This document shows, one piece after another, positions 1 through 9,277 of a stretch of 51,837 bases of DNA. A model generated the notes under the pieces. It ran no database searches. It saw nothing but the letters and a program-made list of their open reading frames with translations, and had not been told where the DNA came from. Origin of the DNA: Cnuella takakiae (GTDB taxonomy: Bacteria; Bacteroidota; Bacteroidia; Chitinophagales; Chitinophagaceae). The DNA is taken from positions 4,069,631-4,121,467 of the forward strand of contig NZ_MTFE01000010.1 of assembly GCF_001953305.1 (NCBI RefSeq). Reading direction: 5' to 3'. The first letter of the stretch is position 1. The number at the start of each line of letters is the position of its first letter. A program made the translations under genes and the position numbers.

Positions 1-168
1 CAGCGATTTCCGGTAAGCATATCCACATCAACGCAAGGCGGCTTCCTGGCGTCCGGCAATAAAAGGCTACATCACTAAAAAAGGGAACATGTATTGTTTG
101 TCTCCGGCATCCACGCCTGCAGCCGGCAGGGCATGCTGCAGCCATATCCCATTGTCCCTTACCTTTAA

Positions 169-588
169 ATGCAAAACAATAATTATATGAATGTATCTCT
201 TGAACAGGCTCAGAAGGCAATCCAGACAGCAGTTGCAAAGTCATCGGAACTGGGACTAAAAATGAATATTGCGGTGGTAGATGCAGGTGCGAACCTGGTA
301 GGATTTGCCCGCATGGATGGCGCCTGGCTGGGCTCCGTTGACATTGCCATCAAAAAAGCAAAAACAGCGCGCTTTTTTGATATGAATACAGGGGAGATCG
401 GCCAGTTGTCACAACCTGGCGGCGCTTTGTATAATATCGAACATTCCAATAACGGCCTGATCACCTTTCCGGGAGGCATACCCATCAAAAACAGCGAAGG
501 ATTAATTATTGGTGCTATTGGCGTCTCCGGAAGCACTGTAGAAAATGACCACACAGTGGCCCAGGCCGGTGTGGCCACCTTTTCATGA
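169..588 (+). CDS. GlcG/HbpS-family heme-binding-like protein
   Basis: A 139-residue protein resembling the GlcG/HbpS family (DUF336), small alpha/beta proteins that bind heme or cobalamin-like ligands or accompany oxidases. Visible family features are an N-terminal helix, a central segment [20 protein letters not shown] (about residues 32-51), the [13 protein letters not shown] stretch and a Gly-rich [14 protein letters not shown] near the end. It has no signal peptide, so it is probably cytoplasmic. The ATG at 169 was taken as start; a second ATG at 187 (MNVSLEQAQ) fits the family equally well. No partner gene is in the window, so the ligand cannot be inferred. A strong hairpin terminator follows about 140 bases after the stop. 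Confidence 0.8.
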   Translation: MQNNNYMNVSLEQAQKAIQTAVAKSSELGLKMNIAVVDAGANLVGFARMDGAWLGSVDIAIKKAKTARFFDMNTGEIGQLSQPGGALYNIEHSNNGLITFPGGIPIKNSEGLIIGAIGVSGSTVENDHTVAQAGVATFS

Positions 589-1283
589 TGTCATTACCAG
601 TAAATAGCTGTTTGCCAATAACAGTATCGTTCTGAACAGCGAAGCACCAGGTATAACACCATGCTTTTCGTTTGTTCCCTGGTTCCTACGGAATCAGAGC
701 ATTTAATTGACACCCTATTTACACCCAAAAAGCCAATCTATGCCCCTTCATAGATTGGCTTTTTTTGCACCCTTACCGGTGTGCTGCAAAGCTTTGTGCA
801 ACCAATGTTTCAACAATGCGAAAAGGTTGATTACAATGTAAAGTGCAGAACCGCCACCTGTCCGCACCTATACGGTAAAGTGGGAACAAAGTAGGGATAT
901 CCCCGGCTTATACTGGGGATATGGTGGGAACAGGGTGGGAACAGACTGCAGAATAGCATCCTGGATGAAGCCATAAAAACAGGGAGGCATGGTCCCGTGT
1001 AAGCTAATACCAATGCCATTTACCCCATTGAGTTTTTCTTTTTGACTTAGGTAAGCTTTTACTCCAAGACAAGCTTTATCTTGACCGCCTACTCTTTTTG
1101 TCGGGCACATGCTAAAATTTTCGCTAAATACCCTCCTAACAGCAGCACCAACTTCCCGCCCGACATAATACAATTATTTAATATAGCATATTTATCACAT
1201 ACCTACCTTTGGGCTCCACATCCAAAAACCTTTAGCTCCATACACAACATCCATCCCGTATTCTTTACCATTCAAATACACAC
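589..1283. other. Intergenic region, no gene supported
   Basis: Nearly 700 bases without a convincing gene. It contains the terminator at 731-766. At 880-943 there are three copies of the nonamer GTGGGAACA (880-888, 924-932, 935-943) around an inverted repeat with arms ATATCCCC (897-904) and GGGGATAT (915-922). Short open frames on both strands here have low-complexity, gene-unlike translations. The last 100 bases must hold the promoter of the secreted nuclease gene, but no confident promoter could be picked. Confidence 0.5.
731..766 (+). terminator. Rho-independent terminator after the GlcG-like gene
   Basis: A perfect 12-base-pair stem (AGCCAATCTATG / CATAGATTGGCT, 731-742 and 749-760) with a 6-base loop is followed by a run of T. 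An A run precedes the stem, so it could also act on the minus strand. Confidence 0.88.
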
Positions 1284-4200
1284 ATGAGAAAACTTTACAC
1301 AGCACTTCTGCTGCTTTTTACAGCAGCGGCACCGGCCGCCATGGGCCAGGTGGTCATCAACGAAGTTTATGGTGGCGGCGGCAATAGTGGCGCCGTGCTT
1401 CGCAACGACTTTGTTGAATTGTACAACAATAGCACCACCGACCTGCCAATCGGCAACTGGGTGCTTACGTATTATTCAGCCACCGGCACCTCGGCAAACA
1501 ACTTCACCATTCCCGCCGGTAGCACCATCAAGAGCAAGGGGTATTTCTTGATAGCACTTGCAGGCAGCACCCTTACCACCTTTCCCGCCCTGCCTACACC
1601 AGATGCAACCGGGGGAATAAACCTGTCGGGAACTGCGGGAAGGTTAGAATTGAAAAATGCAAACGCAGTAGAAACAGATCGTGTTTCTTATGGATCTTCA
1701 GCAAACAATGCCGAAGGCGCCGCACCTGCTCCTGCACCCTCGAACACCACCTCCATACAACGCAGCCCCGAGGGTTTCGACAGCAATGATAATGCTGCAA
1801 ATTTCGTGATCAACAACCCACCTTCCCCAACCAACTCGGGACAGGCAGCTGCCACCATCACCCTTGCTGCAGTAAACCTTTCTGAGCCAGCTACGGCTGG
1901 CCGGTTTACCATCACACTAACAAGTGCTGCCACATCCGACCTCGTGCTTTCGTACCAGTTGGGTGGCACCGCCACACTGGCAACTGACTACTCCGCCACT
2001 ACAGCAGGTGTACCCCTTGCTGCAAATGGCACCATTACGGTACCGGCAGGAAATACCAGCATTGAAGTATTGTTATCACCGGTTGATGATAAGACGACAG
2101 AAGGCACTGAATCCATCACCTTTAGCCTGGGTACCGTAACAGGATACACCCTCGCCAACAACCCTGCTACCGCACAACTGAACGACGATGATGCACCCCT
2201 TACCCGGATACATACGGTGCAGGGTTCAGGCACTACGGCCACCGCCGGCCAGTTCCGGTTTGAAGCCATTGTTACCAATGTGCTGCCCACCTGGAGCCCC
2301 GCAGGTTTTTTCATCCAGGAAGAAGACGCCGATGCCGATGCCGACCCGCTGACCAGCGAAGGCATTTTTGTGGCCAGTACGGCAACGGTAGCCCCCGGCG
2401 ACAAGGTGCTGGTGAGCGGCACCGTTCAGGAAAACAGCGCTACACCTTCCTTTGGGCAGGCCGTAGTTACTGCCCCTACTATAACCGTTGTTGCCAGCGG
2501 CAATGCCCTACCCAATCCAGTGTCGGTAAGCCTGCCCATTACAGCTCCTACCGACCTGGAACGTTTTGAAGGCATGCGTGTGGCCTTCAACCAAACCCTT
2601 ACCGTTACCAATAATTTCGAACTGGGCAACCGCGGCTTGCTTACCCTTTCGGCCGATGGCCTGGTGTACCAGCCCACACAAGTGGTAGACCCTAACGATG
2701 GCGATGCCAGCGGCACCACATCGGCAGGAACCAGTAATGCTGCGGCGGTAAACGCATTTTCGCTGTCCAACCAATTGCGCTCAATTGTGCTGGACGATGG
2801 CCGCAACCCTGCTCCCACTACCCTGCCCTATGTAAACGGTGCAGGCACCCGCACTTTGGGCAGCACCACCACTACCCTTGCAGGCGTGCTGGGTTTTGGC
2901 TTCAGCAGCTACCGCGTACTGCCCGAAAACATCGGAGCCATCCAGTTTACCGATGCGCCCCGTCCTTCCTTCCCCGGCTTTGGTGCAGGCGCCAATGTAA
3001 AAGTGGCTTCTTTCAACGTGCTCAACTACTTCAACGGCGATGGCCTTGGCGCCGGCTTCCCTACAGCCCGTGGCGCCAACTCGCCGGCGGAATTCAACAG
3101 GCAGCGTACCAAGATCATCAATGCACTGGCCGAAATCAATGCCGATGTACTGGGATTGATTGAACTGGAAAATGATGGTACGGGTGCCAACTCTGCCATC
3201 CAGGACCTGGTGAATGGCTTAAATGCGAAGCTGGGTGCAGGCACCTATGCTTTTGTAAACGACGGCGCCAGCATCCAACCTTATAATACCGATGCCATCC
3301 GCTCCGCTATTTTGTACAAACCCGCTGTAGTAAGCCCCGATGGTGAGGTACTGCTTTCCAATAATACGGTGTTCAACCGCCCACCTATTGCCCAGAACTT
3401 CAAAGTAAACGGCAGCGGCAAGGACTTTGTGTTTATCGTTAACCACTTCAAGTCGAAGGGTTGCGGTGGCGCTTCCGGTGCCGATGCCGATCAGAACGAT
3501 GGCCAGGGTTGCTACAACGCCACCCGGAAAGAGCAGGCTGCGGCTTTGATCGCTTTCATCAACGAAACCATTGCACCGGCAGTGGGCCACGACCGGGTGC
3601 TGACCGTGGGCGACTACAACGCCTATTTTGAAGAAGACCCCCTGGATGTGTTGCGTGCCGCAGGCTTCAGCGTACTGGGTTCGGCAAGCAGCAAGTCGTA
3701 CCAGTTTAGCGGGCAGGTAGGCTCGCTCGACCATGCCATAGCCAGCGCCAGCCTGGCTGCAGATATCACCGCGCTCAACAAGTGGAATATCAACTCACCC
3801 GAACCGGTGTACCTCGATTATAACGATGACGTAAGAGATGGCAGTGAAGCCGTTGCCGATGTAAATCCCTGGGCCTCGCTGTACACTACCGAACCTTTCC
3901 GCTCTTCGGACCACGACCCTGTGTTGATTGGCATCAACCTGCAAGTGGCCGACCAGGATGGTGATGGCATACCCGATGCGCAGGACAACTGTCCTGCCAC
4001 AGGCAATGCGGACCAACTGGATACCGATAAAGACGGCATTGGTGATGTGTGCGACACCGACGACGATGGTGATGGCACAACAGATGAAACTGATTGCGCA
4101 CCACTGGATGCCAGCATTCACCCCGGCGCTACCGAAGTATGTGATGGCAGGGACAATAATTGCGACGGCAAGGTAGACGAAGGTGTGGGCCCTGTTTGGT

Positions 4201-5138
4201 ATAAAGACGCTGACGGCGATGGTTTGGGCGATAAAAATGAAAGCAAGCAAGCCTGTACCCAGCCGGTGGGTTATGTTGCCAACAGCACCGACAATTGCCC
4301 CGCTGTAGCTAACCCCGGACAGGAAGATGTGGACGGCGACGGCATCGGCAATGCCTGTGATACGGATAACGACAACGATGGCGTACCGGATGCCCAGGAC
4401 TGCAAACCCCGTGATGCGGCCATTTACCCCGGTGCTCCCGAACTGTGCGATGGCATCGACAACAACTGCGATGGCCAGGTAGATGAAGGCTGTGCCAGCC
4501 TGCCCTTGATCAATATTGCCGATGCGGTGGTGTACGAACGGGAAGGTATCGCCCGCATCACGGTAAGGCTTTCGAAGGTGAGCAACCAAACCATCAAGGT
4601 AAACTTTACCACGGTGGATGGTACCGCCAGCAGCCGCAAAACCAAGGCATCGGAAAAGGACTTTACCGCTACCAGCGGCACACTGTCCATCCGCCCGGGT
4701 TTGATCAGCACCGTGATAACTGTTCCGGTATCTGCCGACAATACCGGCGAGTTGGATGAATACTTCAGCGTAGCACTCAGCAAAGCTTCCGCCGCCATTA
4801 TTGGTGATGGCAGCAGCCGGGTAACCATTAAAGATGGTGTACCCCCGCTCAGCAGCATCAAAGCACGCAACGCACATACGCCCGAAGCCCCGCTTTCGGT
4901 ACAGGTGCTTTCCAACCCCAGCACCAGCAATTTTACCTTGGTACTGTCAAGTGGCAGCGATGCACCGGTACAACTCCGTGTGGCAGATGTAACCGGCCGT
5001 TTGCTAGAAAGCCGCGGACAGCTGCGGGCCAATGGCAGCCTGCAAATTGGAGCAGGTTATGGCGCCGGCATTTACTATGTGCAACTGGTACAGAATGGAA
5101 AAGCAGTATCGTTGAAACTGGTGAAACAGGGTCGATAG
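1284..5138 (+). CDS. Secreted ExeM/NucH-type nuclease, LTD, Calx-beta and T9SS domains
   Basis: A 1284-residue exported protein. Order of parts: signal peptide (about 1-21, ending AAMGQ); lamin-tail domain (22-150, VVINEVYGGGG); a Calx-beta-like domain (190-300); an OB-like region (305-400); an endonuclease/exonuclease/phosphatase domain of the ExeM/NucH type (about 570-880) with VASFNVLNYF, the metal-site segment LIELEND, VNHFKSKG, VGDYNAYF and the C-terminal SSDHDPVLI; thrombospondin type 3 repeats rich in DxDGDG (about 890-1060) interleaved with two MopE-like CDGxDNNCDG motifs (near 952 and 1054); a second Calx-beta (about 1075-1185); and a C-terminal type IX sorting domain (about 1203-1284) ending LKLVKQGR. 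It probably degrades extracellular DNA or RNA for phosphate or matrix turnover and is anchored or released by T9SS. The Ca-binding repeats suggest calcium-dependent folding. Monocistronic, with its own terminator. Confidence 0.9.
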   Translation: MRKLYTALLLLFTAAAPAAMGQVVINEVYGGGGNSGAVLRNDFVELYNNSTTDLPIGNWVLTYYSATGTSANNFTIPAGSTIKSKGYFLIALAGSTLTTFPALPTPDATGGINLSGTAGRLELKNANAVETDRVSYGSSANNAEGAAPAPAPSNTTSIQRSPEGFDSNDNAANFVINNPPSPTNSGQAAATITLAAVNLSEPATAGRFTITLTSAATSDLVLSYQLGGTATLATDYSATTAGVPLAANGTITVPAGNTSIEVLLSPVDDKTTEGTESITFSLGTVTGYTLANNPATAQLNDDDAPLTRIHTVQGSGTTATAGQFRFEAIVTNVLPTWSPAGFFIQEEDADADADPLTSEGIFVASTATVAPGDKVLVSGTVQENSATPSFGQAVVTAPTITVVASGNALPNPVSVSLPITAPTDLERFEGMRVAFNQTLTVTNNFELGNRGLLTLSADGLVYQPTQVVDPNDGDASGTTSAGTSNAAAVNAFSLSNQLRSIVLDDGRNPAPTTLPYVNGAGTRTLGSTTTTLAGVLGFGFSSYRVLPENIGAIQFTDAPRPSFPGFGAGANVKVASFNVLNYFNGDGLGAGFPTARGANSPAEFNRQRTKIINALAEINADVLGLIELENDGTGANSAIQDLVNGLNAKLGAGTYAFVNDGASIQPYNTDAIRSAILYKPAVVSPDGEVLLSNNTVFNRPPIAQNFKVNGSGKDFVFIVNHFKSKGCGGASGADADQNDGQGCYNATRKEQAAALIAFINETIAPAVGHDRVLTVGDYNAYFEEDPLDVLRAAGFSVLGSASSKSYQFSGQVGSLDHAIASASLAADITALNKWNINSPEPVYLDYNDDVRDGSEAVADVNPWASLYTTEPFRSSDHDPVLIGINLQVADQDGDGIPDAQDNCPATGNADQLDTDKDGIGDVCDTDDDGDGTTDETDCAPLDASIHPGATEVCDGRDNNCDGKVDEGVGPVWYKDADGDGLGDKNESKQACTQPVGYVANSTDNCPAVANPGQEDVDGDGIGNACDTDNDNDGVPDAQDCKPRDAAIYPGAPELCDGIDNNCDGQVDEGCASLPLINIADAVVYEREGIARITVRLSKVSNQTIKVNFTTVDGTASSRKTKASEKDFTATSGTLSIRPGLISTVITVPVSADNTGELDEYFSVALSKASAAIIGDGSSRVTIKDGVPPLSSIKARNAHTPEAPLSVQVLSNPSTSNFTLVLSSGSDAPVQLRVADVTGRLLESRGQLRANGSLQIGAGYGAGIYYVQLVQNGKAVSLKLVKQGR

Positions 5139-5164
5139 TTGGATACTGTCTAAGGTTAATAAAA

Positions 5165-5196
5165 AGCGCCCTTTCATTTGAAGGGGCACTTTTTTT
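5165..5196 (+). terminator. Terminator after the secreted nuclease gene
   Basis: A stem of about 12 base pairs (5165-5176 with 5179-5190, one mismatch and one G-T pair) around a 2-base TT centre is followed directly by T6 (5191-5196). Confidence 0.85.
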
Positions 5197-5235
5197 GATC
5201 CCCTCATGCGTTGGGGACATTTTCAATGAGGGAAA

Positions 5236-5270
5236 ATTCTATTTCACGCAGCGGACGCGGAGGAGCAGAG
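5236..5270. repeat. Degenerate CGCAG-type word repeat
   Basis: This short stretch is built of variants of one word (CACGCAG, CGGACGCGG, AGGAGCAGAG). A related CCACGGAG / CTCCCTG vocabulary recurs at 15113-15132 and 15330-15365. It has no coding potential and looks like a member of a dispersed short-word intergenic repeat class. Confidence 0.4.
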
Positions 5271-5348
5271 GGGAATACCAGTCGCAGACAGAATTAAGAC
5301 TGATACTTTTGCTTCGTGCATTACAGCGCTTGCAGCTATACGCCCGAC

Positions 5349-6113
5349 TCAATATCCCTTGCGCAACATATCGGCAAAATCATTGGGCAAAGGACTTGCT
5401 TCAATTGATGCCGCTGCTTTTTCCACATCGTAATCAAAGCGTACAAATTCCACTGTAACATGCTCCTTTTCCCTTGAGGCAACATCAGGGTTGATAGTAA
5501 GCAGCACATAACAACCACGCGGGTCGCCATCCTTGGGTTTGCCTACCGAACCGGTATTGATGGCATGCCGCAATCTGCCGTCAGGCGCCTGCATTATGCG
5601 GTGATAAGGTTTGTGGGTATGACCAAAACAAAGGATATCGGCCTGTGCATCCTGCAGGATGCGGAGCAGGCTTTTCTCTTCCCGGTCTTCAAACAGGTAT
5701 TCGTTGATGCGGCGGGGCGAACCATGCACCAGCAGCAGGCTATTCTTTTCGTTATGGAAGGAAAAATCCACCCGGATATGCGCAGGCAAACCACGCAGGT
5801 AGCTTCGTTCAGCTGCTCCCACCACTGCATCGGTATAAGCAATAGATTGGCTGCCGTTTTCCTGATCCTTTTCTGTTTTGTAGGCACAGCCACAATCGCC
5901 ACGCATCAGGCCAATGCCTTCATCATAATTGCCCTTGATGGTGGGAATGCCCCGCTGTCGAATGGCATTGATCACTTCATTAGGCCAGGTATTGTAACCC
6001 ACCAGGTCACCCAGGCAATAGATAGCATCGGGCTTTTTAGCAGCTACGCTTTCGAAAAAGGCTTCCAGTGCAGGCAGGTTGGCGTGTATATCGCTGAAAA
6101 GGGCAATTTTCAT
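5349..6113 (-). CDS. Calcineurin-like metallophosphoesterase, last gene of ars operon
   Basis: A 254-residue YfcE/MJ0936-type metallophosphoesterase. The dinuclear metal motifs are visible: SDIHAN (D8, H10), GDLVGY, GNYDEG, LLVHGSP and FGHTHKPY, followed by NTGSVGKP. It should hydrolyse a phosphodiester or phosphomonoester; the substrate is unknown. Its ATG overlaps the stop of acr3 by four bases (ATGA), so it is translationally coupled and part of the arsenic operon. An unusual GDCGCAY segment (about residues 70-76) just after the GNYDEG motif gives a Cys-x-Cys pair not needed for the fold. Linkage to arsenic is inferred from operon position only; it may instead deal with arsenylated or stress-related phosphoesters. 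Confidence 0.85.
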   Translation of the reverse strand: MKIALFSDIHANLPALEAFFESVAAKKPDAIYCLGDLVGYNTWPNEVINAIRQRGIPTIKGNYDEGIGLMRGDCGCAYKTEKDQENGSQSIAYTDAVVGAAERSYLRGLPAHIRVDFSFHNEKNSLLLVHGSPRRINEYLFEDREEKSLLRILQDAQADILCFGHTHKPYHRIMQAPDGRLRHAINTGSVGKPKDGDPRGCYVLLTINPDVASREKEHVTVEFVRFDYDVEKAAASIEASPLPNDFADMLRKGY

Positions 6114-7225
6114 TTCGAAACAGTTTGGGGTTGCAGTTGTATGGGCGTATAAAATTTCCGGCGCAGCAAAAAGGCAAGGCGCACCAGTGCGATGAGTGCC
6201 GGCACTTCTACCAGCGGGCCAATTACACCCGCAAAGGCCTGTCCGCTATTGATGCCATATACGCCGATGGCTACGGCAATGGCCAGCTCGAAATTATTAC
6301 CAGCGGCAGTAAAAGCAATGGAAGCATTCTGTGCATAATCGGCACCCATCTTTTTACCCAGGAAAAAAGACAACAGGAACATGATGGCAAAATAGATCAC
6401 AAGGGGTAATGCAATCCGCAGGACATCCAATGGTATTTGCACGATCAGGTTGCCTTTCAGACTGAACATAACAACGATGGTAAACAGGAGCGCAATAAGG
6501 GTGATGGGTGAAACAAAGGGTATGAATTTGTTTTCGTACCAGTCCTTTCCTTTGCTGCGCAGCAGCACTTTCCGCGAGAGCAGTCCTGCCAAAAAAGGCA
6601 GTCCCAGGTAGATGGCTACTGTTTGTGCGATATCGCCCATGCTGATGGCGATGTCCAGGCCACGCACACCAAAATATGGCGGCAGTACGGTTACAAAAAG
6701 CCAGGCATAAAAACTATACAGCAATACCTGGAAGATGCTGTTGAGTGCCACAAGACCTGCGGCATATTCGCGGCTGCCTTCGGCCAGTTCGTTCCACACG
6801 ATCACCATGGCAATGCAACGGGCAAGACCAATAAGGATGAGGCCCACCATGTATTCGGGATAATTGTGCAGCAGGGTGATGGCTAATCCAAACATGAGTA
6901 TGGGACCAATCACCCAATTGAGCAGCAAGGATGCACCCAAAATTTTTGTATTCCGAAACACCTCGCCCAGTTGCTCATACCGCACTTTGGCAAAGGGCGG
7001 GTACATCATCAGGATCAGCCCGATGGCTAAAGGAATATTGGTAGTGCCCGTTGAAAAGGAATTGATGAAGGCCGAGGCGCCTGGAAACAAGTAACCAATA
7101 GCTACGCCCAATGCCATAGCAATAAATATCCAAAGGGTAAGATAGCGATCAACAAAGCCAAGGGTTTTGCGGTTGGCAGCAGGCGCACAGTTGTTTGCAG
7201 ACATAATACTGAATATCGTTTTCAT
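6110..7225 (-). CDS. acr3: ACR3-family arsenite efflux transporter
   Basis: A 371-residue membrane protein of the ACR3 (BART superfamily) arsenite carriers, with about ten hydrophobic segments starting [20 protein letters not shown]. The conserved segment [20 protein letters not shown] holds the cysteine essential for arsenite transport in the family, and the second broken-helix region [21 protein letters not shown] is intact. It exports As(III) using the proton motive force. The start may be the ATG at 7225 or the ATG at 7204 (MSANNCAP), which gives a more typical length. It lies between arsM and the phosphoesterase on the same strand. No arsC arsenate reductase is nearby. Confidence 0.95.
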   Translation of the reverse strand: MKTIFSIMSANNCAPAANRKTLGFVDRYLTLWIFIAMALGVAIGYLFPGASAFINSFSTGTTNIPLAIGLILMMYPPFAKVRYEQLGEVFRNTKILGASLLLNWVIGPILMFGLAITLLHNYPEYMVGLILIGLARCIAMVIVWNELAEGSREYAAGLVALNSIFQVLLYSFYAWLFVTVLPPYFGVRGLDIAISMGDIAQTVAIYLGLPFLAGLLSRKVLLRSKGKDWYENKFIPFVSPITLIALLFTIVVMFSLKGNLIVQIPLDVLRIALPLVIYFAIMFLLSFFLGKKMGADYAQNASIAFTAAGNNFELAIAVAIGVYGINSGQAFAGVIGPLVEVPALIALVRLAFLLRRKFYTPIQLQPQTVSK

Positions 7226-7234
7226 AATGGAGAT

Positions 7235-7316
7235 TGGCTGTTAGTTGTTGGCTGTTAGCCATTGCAATGATCCATGCTGATGTACAACAAAAACCAACTG
7301 CTAAAGGCCAAAAGCC
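7235..7316. repeat. Imperfect inverted word repeat between arsM and acr3
   Basis: The 136-base gap contains TTGGCTGTTAG twice in tandem and, about 40 bases on, the roughly complementary CCAACTGCTAAAGGCC and AAAGCCAA. It can form a long imperfect hairpin and belongs to the same style of short-word intergenic repeats seen elsewhere in the window. It may lower or stabilise downstream acr3 mRNA. Confidence 0.4.
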
Positions 7317-7361
7317 AATTGACTTCACCGTGCGCCATTTCCTCAATAGGTAACATACTTT

Positions 7362-8204
7362 TTAGGAACAACAGCCGGCTGCAGGATCGCAGCAGGGTTT
7401 TTCGGCATAAACTGTAACGCTGAAAATGCCCGTACCCGAGTGTTTAAACTCCGCCAATTGTTCCTGGTCAAGCAAACCAGATAGGATATCATCCGGGATG
7501 GTAATAGCTTTTTCTTTTTGCACCTGGATATTGGTAAAACCATTTTGCTTTACAAGTTCGAGATAGGCCTCCTTTTGAACAGCACCAGACACACAGCCCG
7601 CGTACATTTCGGCAGCTTCCTGCAATCCTGCAGGTAATTGACCTTGCAACACCACATCAGCAATACTGAAATGTCCGCCCGGCTTGAGCACGCGGTAAAT
7701 TTCTTTGAAAACACCATCCTTATTGGGCACCAGGTTCAGCACACAATTGCTTACCACCACATCGGCTTTATTTGCGGCTACAGGCATCTGCTCAATATCA
7801 CCCTGTCGGAATTCCACATTATTGAAGCCCAGTTTTTCAGCGTTGCCCCTAGCTTTTTCGATCATGGCAGGGGTAAAATCAATACCAATCACTTTACCTG
7901 TTGAACCTGTTTCGGCACGGGCAATAAAACAGTCGTTGCCGGCGCCGCTGCCCAGGTCAATTACCGTATCACCTTCCTTGATGCGGGCAAATTGTGTGGG
8001 CAGGCCACAACCCAGGCCAAGATCGGCATCCGGGTTATATCCTTCCATTTGCGTGTAGTCATCATTCATAATGTTGTACACTTCCGTGGAGCAGCAACCC
8101 GATCCACAACAGGAAGATTCATTAGTGGCCTTGTCCTGCAAGGCAATTTCGCCGTACTTCTGGCGTACCAGTTCTTTGAGTTGGTCAGGGGATTTCATAA
8201 CCAT
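7362..8204 (-). CDS. arsM: Arsenite S-adenosylmethionine methyltransferase
   Basis: A 280-residue ArsM. It has the Rossmann SAM-binding motif VIDLGSGAGNDCFIA, an acidic GIDFTPAMIEKAR strand, and the family cysteines: an N-terminal ESSCCGSGCCS, GLGCGLP, DVVVSNCVLNLVPNK and AEMYAGCVSGA. The C-terminus ends in a Cys-rich CCDPAAGCCS that could bind As(III). It methylates arsenite to MMA/DMA in the cytoplasm. The gene follows arsR by about 50 bases, and an ArsR-like palindrome lies 15 bases upstream of the start. The ATG at 8198 is an alternative start two codons in. Confidence 0.95.
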   Translation of the reverse strand: MVMKSPDQLKELVRQKYGEIALQDKATNESSCCGSGCCSTEVYNIMNDDYTQMEGYNPDADLGLGCGLPTQFARIKEGDTVIDLGSGAGNDCFIARAETGSTGKVIGIDFTPAMIEKARGNAEKLGFNNVEFRQGDIEQMPVAANKADVVVSNCVLNLVPNKDGVFKEIYRVLKPGGHFSIADVVLQGQLPAGLQEAAEMYAGCVSGAVQKEAYLELVKQNGFTNIQVQKEKAITIPDDILSGLLDQEQLAEFKHSGTGIFSVTVYAEKPCCDPAAGCCS

Positions 8205-8218
8205 GCATTGATTGTTTC

Positions 8219-8234
8219 ATTGCAATATTGCGAT
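8219..8234. promoter_or_regulatory. Second ArsR-type operator, upstream of arsM
   Basis: ATTGCAATATTGCGAT is a near-palindrome (perfect core GCAATATTGC at 8222-8231) and aligns without gaps to the perfect site at 8585-8600 in front of arsR, differing at three positions. It lies 15 bases upstream of arsM, so it could regulate an internal promoter or act as an auxiliary site. Confidence 0.6.
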
Positions 8235-8252
8235 TAAACGAAGCAAAAAAAA

Positions 8253-8582
8253 TCAGCAACAGCCGCCCTTGGGTTCGTAGGCTACAAAGAACTGCTCCAT
8301 ACGTTTCTTGTACCGACCCCACACTTTTTCATCAATACAATAGCAGATGCTGGTGCCCTCCACGGTGCCTTTCAACAGGCCAACGGCTTTCAATTCTTTC
8401 AGGTGTTGCGATATGGTAGCCTGCGCCAGGCCCAACTCCGACACCAGGTCGCCACAGATACAGGTGCGGCTTTTCACCAGGTACTGCAGGATGGCGATGC
8501 GGGCAGGATGAGCCAGTGCCTTCAGCATTGCTGCAAGCTCGTTCTGTGCCGGGGTAAATATTTCAGACTTGGTAGCGCCCAT
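8253..8582 (-). CDS. arsR: ArsR-family arsenical repressor
   Basis: A small winged-helix repressor of about 109 residues. The N-terminal AMLKALAHPARIAILQYLV, the metal-binding segment SRTCICGDLV (Cys-x-Cys at the start of helix alpha3) and the recognition helix QATISQHLKELKAVGL are typical of ArsR/SmtB. It ends in GGCC. It should repress the ars operon until As(III) or Sb(III) binds. An open frame extends to 8618, but that extension runs through the perfect palindrome at 8585-8600 and a promoter-like sequence, so the ATG at 8582 (MGATKSE) is preferred. First gene of the operon. Confidence 0.92.
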   Translation of the reverse strand: MGATKSEIFTPAQNELAAMLKALAHPARIAILQYLVKSRTCICGDLVSELGLAQATISQHLKELKAVGLLKGTVEGTSICYCIDEKVWGRYKKRMEQFFVAYEPKGGCC

Positions 8583-8584
8583 AC

Positions 8585-8600
8585 ATCGTAATATTACGAT
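8585..8600. promoter_or_regulatory. Perfect 16-bp ArsR operator overlapping the ars promoter
   Basis: ATCGTAATATTACGAT is a perfect palindrome two bases upstream of the arsR start. Read on the minus strand, a TTTG box lies 19 bases before TAATATTA inside the palindrome, which fits the Bacteroidota TTTG / TAnnTTTG layout. A repressor bound here would cover the -7 element. Transcription would then start almost at the ATG. Confidence 0.72.
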
Positions 8601-8618
8601 TGATTTAATAAAGACCAA

Positions 8619-9243
8619 ACTTTTTCCGCAATTTTTATTGACCCTGTTTCAACGGGGAAAGAAAAGCCTAATGTTTCAAGATTATAAGGCTGATACTATT
8701 AAAAAGCTGTAGACCTTCCGGTTCTGGCTCTCCAGACCTATGTCATGGGAACTTGTTTTGGCATCCCCCTCCTTTTTTCCTTTTACAGCTAGAACATGGA
8801 GCGATACCGAAACAAGTGCTACTGTGGCCCAGCATTATTGATCATCCATTTGTGTCAATTGAAATACCGGTAGCAATTGCTTTAGGAAGACTTTACGTAT
8901 TGCAAACGCCAGGTTTGGACTGTAAAAGGAGCATTTCATTTTACATTTTTGCACACCAAGCTTAATGGCTTTATGTTACAGCCTCTTTGCAAAACCGAAA
9001 GCCTTGTAAACAAGATTTCCCTTGTTACACGCAACATGGAACTTCACAGCTTTAGGCAAAAGCAAATACCCTTCTTTCAAGAAACTAATTCGGAATTATA
9101 AGCATCGTTAATAAATGCAACTTGAACTTCTTGCTTTATTTGACTTTGATAACGAATACTTTTGGAGCAAGGAGTTGCGTATATTTAAGTGTTAGCTGCG
9201 ATCCACACTTCGCTACAATCCGTAAATATTCACCATATTAAAG
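8619..9243. other. Intergenic stretch at the island's left edge
   Basis: About 620 AT-rich bases without a supported gene. A 70-codon frame at 8753-8965 has no recognisable features. Inverted pieces GCAACT...CTTGCT (9118-9136) and AGCAAGGAGTTGC (9167-9179), followed by GTTAGCT (9192-9198), vaguely resemble the right side of an attC-like site, but no matching left box was found. Confidence 0.4.
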
Positions 9244-9273
9244 TTGTACTTTCGGGCAACTTTCATATTTTTG
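9244..9273 (+). promoter_or_regulatory. Bacteroidota-type promoter of the toxin-antitoxin pair
   Basis: TTG (9244-9246) is followed after 19 bases by TATTTTTG (9266-9273), an exact match to the Bacteroidota -7 consensus TAnnTTTG with ideal spacing. The predicted transcription start falls at about 9278-9280, on the GTG start codon of the toxin gene, which implies a leaderless mRNA. Confidence 0.6.
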
Positions 9274-9277
9274 GCAG

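Noticed and set aside
3795-4877. 360-codon minus-strand frame opposite the nuclease gene
   Set aside because: It is the mirror of the low-complexity Asp/Gly-rich calcium-binding repeats and has no family features.
7226-7361. Riboswitch between arsM and acr3
   Set aside because: The inverted words fit the intergenic repeat style of the window; no known riboswitch core was recognised.
8753-8965. 70-codon plus-strand frame upstream of higBA
   Set aside because: No recognisable features or supporting promoter; could be chance in AT-rich DNA.
9118-9198. A third attC-like site before higBA
   Set aside because: A right arm and GTTAGCT are present, but no matching left box was found and the stem is interrupted.
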